Under the pieces are notes generated by a model. The model was not told where the DNA came from. It worked only from the letters and a program-made list of their open reading frames with translations, and did no database searches. From assembly GCA_964235675.1 (NCBI GenBank), contig CAXSEA010000084.1, positions 1-13,612 of the forward strand: DNA of 13,612 bases, in the 5' to 3' direction. This document shows positions 5,868 to 11,558 of the stretch, in pieces (positions within the stretch are counted from its first letter, which is position 1; every line of letters begins with the position of its first letter). A program made the position numbers and the translations under genes. Source of the stretch: CAXSEA01 sp964235675. Lineage in GTDB: Bacteria; Armatimonadota; Armatimonadia; Armatimonadales; Capsulimonadaceae.

Positions 5868-8066
5868 ATGGCGCTAGGCACCGTCGGTAAATACGAGCGC
5901 CTCGACGTTCTCGGCCACGGCGCGTCAGGCATCGTCTATCTCGCCCGTGACACCCTGCTGCGACGCCAGGTGGCGATCAAGGAGATCAGCGCCCAGGGCG
6001 AGGAGCGCGAGCGCTTCCTCGAAGAAGCGCGCGTGCTCGACCGCCTGCGCCACCCGAACATTGTCGAGGTGCACAACGTCGACACCATCGGCGGCAAAAT
6101 CGTCATCGACATGGAGTATGTTGAAGGCGACAACCTACTCGAAATCCTCCGCGACTCAAACGGCCCTTTGCCCATCGAGCAAGCGGTCAGCATCGCCGCG
6201 CAAATCTGCGATGGCCTCGCCTACGCGCAGGAGCGGCACATAGTCCACCGCGACATCAAGCCCGCCAACATCCTCGTCTCCCGCGCCGGTCAAGTAAAGC
6301 TCGTGGACTTCGGCCTCGCCCAAGTCCTCGGCACCCACTCCTTCGTCGGCGGCGCGGGCACCTACGCTTACATGGCCCCCGAAGACTTCGGCGAGTACGA
6401 GGCCAGCGATGCCCAATCCGATCTCTGGGCCGTCGGCGTGATCCTCTACGAGATGCTCACCGGACGGCGCCCCTTTTCCGTGGCGCGTCCCAAAGACCCT
6501 TTCGCCTGGAAACGCGCCATCGAAACCGAGCCGATTGCGCCACCCTCCATGCTGCGCCCGGAAATCCCCCGCGATATCTCCGATATCTGCCTCGCCGCGC
6601 TCGCCCGCGACCGTGCCCAGCGCTACGCAAGCGCCTCGGAAATGTCCGCCGACCTGCGCGAGGCGCAGACCAGCGATCTGCTCTACCCGCAGCCGGTCAT
6701 CGCCGCTCAAAGCTCCGAGACGCGCGGCAGGACGATTCCCTTAGCCGATGAGCTTCATACCGTCATCGCCCACAGCGACACTTCCGCGCCCCCAATGCTC
6801 CTGGGAGCCTCCGACATCGACGGTTTCCTCGCCGCCGCGCCCGAGCCGGACCACTGGGATGCCGCCCGCTCCGCCCTCGTCACCGGACGCCTTTCCCGCT
6901 GGCTCGAAGCCATGGGCGAAAAGCCGCTGGCAAGCGTCGCAATGGACGCGGAGCGCGAGGCGCGGCAAGAATCCACCGGCGACGCCGAGCGCGACTTGCT
7001 CCTGCGAGACTTTCTCTACCGCGCCGGTTTGGACACCGCCGTGGAAGCGCGCCGCGCCGCCTCCGCAGGCTCCAGCTTTCTCAAAGCCGGCGCTCTGGAA
7101 GACGCCGTCGCCTGGCTCACCCAAGCGGTTCGCCTGGATTCGTCCCACGCCTCCTACTTCCTGCAGCTGCATAAGGCCTATGCCGCCGCCGGCGACGCCG
7201 CCAGTGCCACCGGCGTTCTGGAGCGCGGCCTCGCCGCCCACCCCAAAGACCGCACCCTCCGCCGCGAAGCCGCGCGACTGCACCAGGAAGTTCCCCGCGT
7301 CACGCCTACCTCCGTCGATCTCGGCATCCTGCGCCATGGCGAGGAAGCCCGCGCCAGCTTCGTGGTCCAGGCCGCCGCCTCGGAATCGGGCGTTCTCCAG
7401 GGGCGCATCGCCTCGCTCCCCGTCTGGCTCGCCGCCACCCCGATGACCTTCACCACCCGACGTCGCCAGCGCATCGACTTAACCGCTTCCACCACCGATC
7501 TCTGGGAGCAGGAGCGCGGCTACTCCGGAACCATCGAAATCGAGACCTCCGCCGGAGCGCTCAGCGTGGCCTCCGAAGTGCGTGTCAAGCCCCGACGCCG
7601 CAGCTTCGCCGAAATAGCTGCCTGGTACGTCCCACTGCTCGCTTTATCGCTTGGCCCGCTGCTCGGCGGCGAGGTCGCCACCATCCGCCACCCGCACGAT
7701 CAGATGCTTCTGCCCTACTACGCGCCCGGTATGCTCGGCTCCGGCCTGCTGCTGTTCGCGTTCGGAAAAATCTGCGCGGCGGCCTCGGCGGGACGAATCG
7801 AGCGCTGGGGTGCCTACGCCGGAGCGCTGCTCGCCCCGCTCGGAGCCTACCTGGCCTGGGAAAAAGGCACCGTCCAGATCGTTCCCAGCCTGGTAGACTG
7901 CGCCCTCCCGCTCGGACTCCTTCTGCTGGTGCAAGGAGCTGCCATGCTGCGCACTCCTAAAACCTGGGGACGATGGCAAGTCTGGGCCGGAATAGTCGCG
8001 CTGGTGGCCTGCGTGGTCACTCTCGCCCTGTGGCGTCAAAGCGAAAGGCCGCTAGTCTACTTCTAA
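5868..8066 (+). CDS. Ser/Thr protein kinase with TPR, Ig-like and five-helix membrane region
   Basis: The 732-residue product opens with a complete Hanks-type kinase domain (about 9-265): glycine loop GHGASG (16-21), catalytic Lys38 in VAIKE, alpha-C Glu near 52-53, HRD (127-129) with Asn134, DFG (147-149), MAPE (169-172) and DLWAVGVILYEMLTG. All catalytic residues are present, so it should be active. A linker (about 265-375) precedes TPR-like helices (about 377-475). Then comes a beta-rich domain (about 478-575) with the pattern VDLGxLxxGE...WLAATP...YSGTIEIET, typical of bacterial Ig-like/HYDIN-type modules. Five hydrophobic segments follow (about 584-606, 616-638, 647-664, 673-694, 705-722). 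TPR and Ig parts lie before the first membrane helix, on the kinase side, so they should be cytoplasmic. The downstream 102-residue gene begins 77 nt later. The obvious partner is the PP2C upstream. Confidence 0.92.
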   Translation: MALGTVGKYERLDVLGHGASGIVYLARDTLLRRQVAIKEISAQGEERERFLEEARVLDRLRHPNIVEVHNVDTIGGKIVIDMEYVEGDNLLEILRDSNGPLPIEQAVSIAAQICDGLAYAQERHIVHRDIKPANILVSRAGQVKLVDFGLAQVLGTHSFVGGAGTYAYMAPEDFGEYEASDAQSDLWAVGVILYEMLTGRRPFSVARPKDPFAWKRAIETEPIAPPSMLRPEIPRDISDICLAALARDRAQRYASASEMSADLREAQTSDLLYPQPVIAAQSSETRGRTIPLADELHTVIAHSDTSAPPMLLGASDIDGFLAAAPEPDHWDAARSALVTGRLSRWLEAMGEKPLASVAMDAEREARQESTGDAERDLLLRDFLYRAGLDTAVEARRAASAGSSFLKAGALEDAVAWLTQAVRLDSSHASYFLQLHKAYAAAGDAASATGVLERGLAAHPKDRTLRREAARLHQEVPRVTPTSVDLGILRHGEEARASFVVQAAASESGVLQGRIASLPVWLAATPMTFTTRRRQRIDLTASTTDLWEQERGYSGTIEIETSAGALSVASEVRVKPRRRSFAEIAAWYVPLLALSLGPLLGGEVATIRHPHDQMLLPYYAPGMLGSGLLLFAFGKICAAASAGRIERWGAYAGALLAPLGAYLAWEKGTVQIVPSLVDCALPLGLLLLVQGAAMLRTPKTWGRWQVWAGIVALVACVVTLALWRQSERPLVYF

Positions 8067-8092
8067 GCAATTGCCCCTAGGTTAGGAAACCC

Positions 8093-8122
8093 TTGTCAAA
8101 TGGGAATCCTCTTAACTAATAT
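8093..8122 (+). promoter_or_regulatory. Candidate promoter before the 102-residue gene
   Basis: TTGTCA (8093-8098, 5/6 match to -35) is followed after 18 nt by TAATAT (8117-8122, 4/6 match to -10). Initiation near 8128-8130 would put the Shine-Dalgarno at the very 5' end of the transcript, which is tight; the gene may also be read from the kinase promoter. Confidence 0.35.
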
Positions 8123-8127
8123 TTCAC

Positions 8128-8132
8128 GGAGG
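8128..8132 (+). promoter_or_regulatory. Strong Shine-Dalgarno GGAGG
   Basis: GGAGG lies 11 nt before the ATG at 8144 and supports translation of the small gene, which would otherwise have no recognisable family to vouch for it. Confidence 0.65.
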
Positions 8133-8143
8133 CAATCCAACTT

Positions 8144-8452
8144 ATGTCCCTCGACAGCAAAGCAAAAGCAATCAAATCCCCGGAGCGGGTGCGCATCCTG
8201 GAGCGGCCTAACGGTGTCTACGAAGGCACCGTCGACATTCTCGCCAGCGGCGGAGTCGCCGCGCAAACAGTGCGCTTCGAAGTGATCCCTCACGATTCCC
8301 GAATTCACATCCGTCCCGAGCGCCCGATGACCCCGTCGGAATCCGAGCTGATCCACACCGAAATTACCGATCTCGGCAAAATCTACGGCTTCGACACCAC
8401 CAACTTCGAAGAAACCACCCACATCGCCACTCCCGCCCCCGCAACCGCGTAG
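8144..8452 (+). CDS. Conserved-looking 102-residue protein, unknown function
   Basis: I do not recognise this 102-residue protein. It has no signal peptide or membrane segment. The N-terminus is Lys-rich. The middle alternates short beta-type stretches (VRILERP, GTVDILA, VRFEVIPH, IHIRPE) with one probable helix (about 63-78, SESELIHTEITDLGKI), and the C-terminus is a Thr/Pro/Ala tail. Support for a real gene is the GGAGG site upstream, third-position GC like its neighbours, and its place 77 nt after the kinase on the same strand. A role linked to the kinase, for instance as substrate or adaptor, is possible from position alone. A repeat block begins 13 nt after the stop codon. Confidence 0.75.
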   Translation: MSLDSKAKAIKSPERVRILERPNGVYEGTVDILASGGVAAQTVRFEVIPHDSRIHIRPERPMTPSESELIHTEITDLGKIYGFDTTNFEETTHIATPAPATA

Positions 8453-8464
8453 CAGGTTTTTCTC

Positions 8465-8500
8465 CTCCCCTCCTTTCTAAGGAGGGGCCGGGGGAGGTCC
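8465..8500. repeat. Solo palindromic repeat of family 1
   Basis: This 36-nt element matches the left arm of the 42-140 doublet: the first 23 nt are identical and only a few tail positions differ. It has the same 9-bp stem with TCT loop. No inverted partner is seen within the following 200 nt; the second repeat family begins 4 nt later. It starts 13 nt after the stop codon of the 102-residue gene, so it could form a 3' hairpin on that transcript. Confidence 0.75.
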
Positions 8501-8504
8501 GCCC

Positions 8505-8647
8505 GGAACCCATCCGTCGCTTCGCGCCACCTTCCCTGGAGGGAAGGAAATATTATAAGATGGCGCTTTGTGTCAGTCGAATCAGTACCCAGCTGTAGAC
8601 TTTTCCTTCCCGCCCGGGAAGGTGGCGCGAAGCGATGGATGGGTTCC
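8505..8647. repeat. REPIN-like inverted doublet of a palindromic repeat (family 2)
   Basis: The arms 8505-8550 and 8602-8647 are inverted copies of 46 nt with 43 matches; two of the three differences are at the tip of the small hairpin each arm carries (CCTTCCCT-gg-AGGGAAGG in the left arm). The loop between the arms is 51 nt (8551-8601) and AT-richer. The core (GCCACCTTCCC...GGGAAGGAA) is shared with the doublet at 10366-10524, so both belong to one family. The right arm ends 30 nt before the ATG of the GxGYxYP gene. Confidence 0.85.
8552..8580 (-). promoter_or_regulatory. Candidate leftward promoter inside the repeat loop
   Basis: On the minus strand TCGACT (8580-8575, 4/6 match) and a perfect TATAAT (8557-8552) are separated by exactly 17 nt. 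A transcript would run left through the repeat block and antisense to the 102-residue gene. On the plus strand the same bases give TATTAT (8551-8556) but without a good -35. Confidence 0.3.
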
Positions 8648-8677
8648 CCATTGCTTTTCCACGGCCAACTTGCTAAG

Positions 8678-10324
8678 ATGCAAGCCATGTCCGCTCACCC
8701 AACCCGCCTTGTTCTCGCCGCGCTCTGCACCCTGCTTCCCGCGCTCTGCCCCGCCTATTCTGATCCAGCGCCCGTCGCTCTCCCGATCGTCCCCCGGCTG
8801 TACTCGACATTCCTGCCGAAAGACCCGCCGCCCGCCCAGCATCTCTACGTCGCCGATATCGAGCAAACGCCGCTCGATCAAAAGCTGCTGCTCGTCTCGC
8901 TCCAAGGAATCGTCAACCGACGCCGGCCGCGCATCTACCTGATCTCCAAGCCGCAAGACCGATTCTGGCTCCAGCAGATGCAAGCGCAGGGGCAAACAAG
9001 CACCGAGATCAGCGTCGCCGACCCTCTCACGCTGGTAAAAACATTCCGCGCCGAGATCCAGGGCGCAGTCATCCCCGATCCGAACGTCTACGTCACCCCG
9101 CAAGTCGCGGTCGACATCGCCGGACAGCGAGACTTACTGATCGCCACCCCAGCCCTGGCGCAAACCTTAAATCTGCCCATCAAAGCGGACTTGCGAGGCC
9201 GCTTCAAAGACGATGCCGACGCTCTCCATTACGCCCGCACCGTCCTGCTACCCCGCAGCAACCGCTATGTCTCAATCTGCCTCAACTCCCCGCTCGACAC
9301 AGGCGCGACCGACCAGGTCATCGCCGCGAAAGGCACGGCGTTCTGGGTCACCGGTCCCAACGCACAATCCGAGCCTGGCGCGAACCAAGCGGGAGAACTG
9401 CGCGAAGTCACCGCGATGCTCGCCGAAATGCCCCTCAACGCCGTGGTCTTCGGCTATTGGTACAGCGGCAGCGGCGGCATGGGCCTCGACGAAGGCCCCG
9501 GTGTCCAGCTCGCCTCTCAATACGGCAAGGTCACCGTCGTCAGCGACTATCTCACCAACATGTCCGTCCTCAGCGGCGTGCAAATACCTCAACTTCACCA
9601 AAAGCCGCCCCAGCCCGCACCCGCTCTCGACCGCAGCAAAGTCTACGTCGCCATCGCCGTCTCCGATGGCGATAATCTCTGCACCTGGCAAAACAACTTC
9701 CGCGACCTCTTCGACGATCCCCTGCACGGCGCATTTCCCATCGCCTGGGGCATGGGACCGTCCCTGCGCGACGCCATGCCAACGCTCGCCGCCTGGTACT
9801 ACACCCACGCCGCCCCCGACGACGAATTCCTCTGCGACGTTTCCGGCGTCGGCTACATGTACCCCTCGCATTGGGCCGAATCGCTCCGAAACCGCGATGC
9901 CGCCTTCGCCTCGTTCTACCGCTGGACTCAAAGCTACATGGACAAGATGGATATGCGCTCCCTCCGCCTGATGAACGTCCAGCCCGACGATATCACCCGA
10001 GTCGGCGCGCTCCTACCCATCAGCGACTTTCTAATGCCCGACTATGGCTACTCCGGCGAAACTTCCTACAGCGCCATTACCTACACGCTTCCCACTGGCC
10101 AGCCTGTCTTCCGCGCCGTCACCGGCGGCAACCCGAACAACATGGCGGGCGAAATCCGAACCCGAATCGGCCCAACCCGCCCCGCCTTCGTCAACGCATT
10201 CATCGTCAATTGGGGGCTCCACCTCAGCACCCTCAAAGCCATGCTCGCCGATCTCGGCCCGGATTACGTCGCCGTCACGCCCTCGCAGCTCAACACGCTC
10301 TACCGCCAGTCCCAAGCAAAATAA
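8678..10324 (+). CDS. Secreted GxGYxYP-family protein, putative glycoside hydrolase
   Basis: From the ATG at 8678 the product has 548 residues; an ATG at 8687 would give 545. The N-terminus is a signal peptide: basic Arg10, hydrophobic stretch about 11-24, likely cleavage near residue 28. No proper lipobox is seen, so it is probably exported rather than lipid-anchored. The mature part begins with the N-terminal module pattern (LLVSLQGIVNRRRPRIYLI) and continues into the C-terminal module with VSDGDN (328-333) and the family signature GVGYMYP (390-396). GxGYxYP proteins have been predicted to be carbohydrate-active hydrolases from fold and genomic context, but I know of no characterised member. 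The frame extends upstream to a GTG at 8570, but that part is repeat sequence and would bury the signal peptide, so it was excluded. No good Shine-Dalgarno precedes either ATG. A repeat doublet lies on each side of the gene. Confidence 0.88.
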   Translation: MQAMSAHPTRLVLAALCTLLPALCPAYSDPAPVALPIVPRLYSTFLPKDPPPAQHLYVADIEQTPLDQKLLLVSLQGIVNRRRPRIYLISKPQDRFWLQQMQAQGQTSTEISVADPLTLVKTFRAEIQGAVIPDPNVYVTPQVAVDIAGQRDLLIATPALAQTLNLPIKADLRGRFKDDADALHYARTVLLPRSNRYVSICLNSPLDTGATDQVIAAKGTAFWVTGPNAQSEPGANQAGELREVTAMLAEMPLNAVVFGYWYSGSGGMGLDEGPGVQLASQYGKVTVVSDYLTNMSVLSGVQIPQLHQKPPQPAPALDRSKVYVAIAVSDGDNLCTWQNNFRDLFDDPLHGAFPIAWGMGPSLRDAMPTLAAWYYTHAAPDDEFLCDVSGVGYMYPSHWAESLRNRDAAFASFYRWTQSYMDKMDMRSLRLMNVQPDDITRVGALLPISDFLMPDYGYSGETSYSAITYTLPTGQPVFRAVTGGNPNNMAGEIRTRIGPTRPAFVNAFIVNWGLHLSTLKAMLADLGPDYVAVTPSQLNTLYRQSQAK

Positions 10325-10365
10325 AATCTTCTCCCTTTATTTCCATGGACTGTCTGGGGCGCTCC

Positions 10366-10524
10366 GACCCTATCTGGGCTCTCGCCCACCTTCCCTGAAA
10401 GGGAAGGAACTCTACGAAAAGCTGATATGGGTTACCGCTCCCAAATGGTTCAGTTATAGCCGTACTTAAGCTGTAAAACATTCCTTCCCTTTCAGGGAAG
10501 GTGGGCGAGAGCCCGGATAGGGTC
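10366..10524. repeat. REPIN-like inverted doublet, near-perfect 44-bp arms (family 2)
   Basis: Arms 10366-10409 and 10481-10524 are inverted copies with 43/44 matches; the single difference would still pair as G-U in RNA. The 71-nt spacer (10410-10480) is AT-richer. Each arm holds its own small hairpin (CCTTCCCT-gaa-AGGGAAGG). The core is shared with 8505-8647, while the outer 20 nt differ. It begins 42 nt after the GxGYxYP stop codon and ends 23 nt before the ftsY ATG, thus occupying nearly the whole intergenic region. As RNA it could end or protect the upstream message. Confidence 0.88.
10449..10477 (+). promoter_or_regulatory. Weak candidate ftsY promoter within the repeat spacer
   Basis: TTCAGT (10449-10454, 3/6 match) and TGTAAA (10472-10477, 4/6 match) are 17 nt apart. 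Initiation near 10484 would fall at the start of the right repeat arm, giving a leader of about 65 nt with the arm's small hairpin. The -10 is the same hexamer as the candidate kinase promoter. Otherwise there is little room for a promoter between the repeat and ftsY. Confidence 0.25.
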
Positions 10525-10547
10525 TCCTTCGGGTAACCTAAAGCGTT

Positions 10548-11447
10548 ATGCTAAAAGGCGGATTTTTCAAGAACGTTTTCACCAAAATCGACCAGTTCGT
10601 CACCGGACGAGGCCCGGTCACCGCAGCCCTCTACGACGAGCTCGAGGAAGCCCTGATTGGGGCTGACCTCAACGTCCACACTTCCCTGCGCCTCATTGAC
10701 GAGCTCCGCAAAGCCGTGAAAGCCAAAAACCTGCAAACGGCGGGCGAGGTGAAAGACGAGATGCGCGACCTCATCACCCGCATTCTCCTGGAAGTGGAAG
10801 GCAACTTCTCCCCGATGAGGCAAGCCCCGACATCGCCCACGGTCTACCTGGTCGTCGGCGTGAACGGTGTCGGCAAAACCACCTCCATCGCCAAGCTGGC
10901 CTACCGCTACGAGGCGCAAGGCAAGAAAGTGATCCTCGCCGCCGCCGACACCTTCCGCGCCGCCGCCATCGACCAGCTGGTGATCTGGGGCCAACGCATC
11001 GGCGTGGACGTCGTCCGAGGCAACCCCGGCGGCGACCCGGCCGCCGTCGTCTACGACGCCCTCCAAGCCGCAAGAGCGCGCGGCGCGGACTACGTCATCG
11101 TCGACACCGCCGGACGCCTCCACAACCGCGCCGACCTCATGGGCGAGCTGCGCAAAATCAACCGCGTCCTGATGAACGAGCGCGACGGCAACCCCGCCGA
11201 CGAAACTCTGCTCGTCCTAGACGCCACCACCGGCCAAAACGCCATCTTCCAAGCCAAGCAATTCAAGGAAGCCGTCAACATCAGCGGCCTAATCCTAGCC
11301 AAACTCGACGGCACCGCCCGAGGCGGAATCGTAGTCACGATCAAGGAAGAACTAAAGCTCCCAATCAAGCTAATCGGCACCGGCGAAAAGCCGGAGGATT
11401 TGGAAGCCTTCGAGCCAATTACGTTTGTAAAGCAGATGTTTGAGTAA
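10548..11447 (+). CDS. ftsY: Signal recognition particle receptor FtsY (NG domain only)
   Basis: FtsY is the SRP receptor GTPase that docks ribosome-SRP complexes at the inner membrane for co-translational insertion. The 299-residue product has the N domain (about 1-90, with LEEALIGADLNV) and a G domain with all motifs: P-loop GVNGVGKTT (104-112), DTFRAAA (134-140), DTAGR (186-190), AKLDGTARGG (251-260) and GTGEKPEDLEAFEP (277-290). GTGEKPEDL and a C-terminus ending FVKQMFE mark it as FtsY rather than Ffh, which carries a Met-rich M domain. The acidic A domain of E. coli FtsY is absent, as in many bacteria. The fourth motif has Ala in place of the usual Thr before KLD, a mild variant. There is no Shine-Dalgarno, and the ATG is only 23 nt past the repeat doublet. 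The flanking genes are functionally unrelated. Confidence 0.97.
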   Translation: MLKGGFFKNVFTKIDQFVTGRGPVTAALYDELEEALIGADLNVHTSLRLIDELRKAVKAKNLQTAGEVKDEMRDLITRILLEVEGNFSPMRQAPTSPTVYLVVGVNGVGKTTSIAKLAYRYEAQGKKVILAAADTFRAAAIDQLVIWGQRIGVDVVRGNPGGDPAAVVYDALQAARARGADYVIVDTAGRLHNRADLMGELRKINRVLMNERDGNPADETLLVLDATTGQNAIFQAKQFKEAVNISGLILAKLDGTARGGIVVTIKEELKLPIKLIGTGEKPEDLEAFEPITFVKQMFE

Positions 11448-11544
11448 TTAGCTGTTCTTATCATTTGAATCCGTTGCGGCGGTTCAGACATGCCCGCGAA
11501 CCAGCTCTCCGACCCATAGTATCTACAGAGAACGAGCGGCGCTT

Positions 11545-11550
11545 TATCAT
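11545..11550 (+). promoter_or_regulatory. -10-like TATCAT just before the GT61 gene
   Basis: TATCAT is a 5/6 match to the -10 box and ends 8 nt before the ATG at 11559, with no Shine-Dalgarno between. Initiation would be within a few nt of the start codon. No clear -35 is present. The rest of 11448-11558 shows no gene or strong terminator. Confidence 0.35.
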
Positions 11551-11558
11551 CCAAGTCC

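Noticed and set aside
5757..5880. Possible frameshift continuing the phosphatase propeller past its stop codon
   Set aside because: The alternative frame is open for about 42 codons but its translation has no NHL-like pattern and is Cys/Pro/Thr-rich; no evidence of a broken longer gene.
8560..8598. A 12-codon frame starting with ATG in the loop of the family 2 doublet
   Set aside because: No ribosome binding site and too short to distinguish from chance.
8570..8677. Upstream GTG start for the GxGYxYP gene
   Set aside because: The extension is translated repeat sequence and would place 36 residues before a clear signal peptide.
42..10524. CRISPR array
   Set aside because: Repeats are palindromic, few, of two families and far apart; there is no regular spacing and no cas gene.
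10366..10524. Terminal inverted repeats of an insertion sequence
   Set aside because: The 71-nt spacer encodes nothing and the arms contain internal hairpins; a REP-type doublet fits better. No flanking target duplication was seen by eye.
10548..11447. Identity as Ffh (SRP54) instead of FtsY
   Set aside because: No Met-rich M domain follows the G domain, and the GTGEKPEDLEAFEP region with a C-terminus at FVKQMFE fits FtsY.
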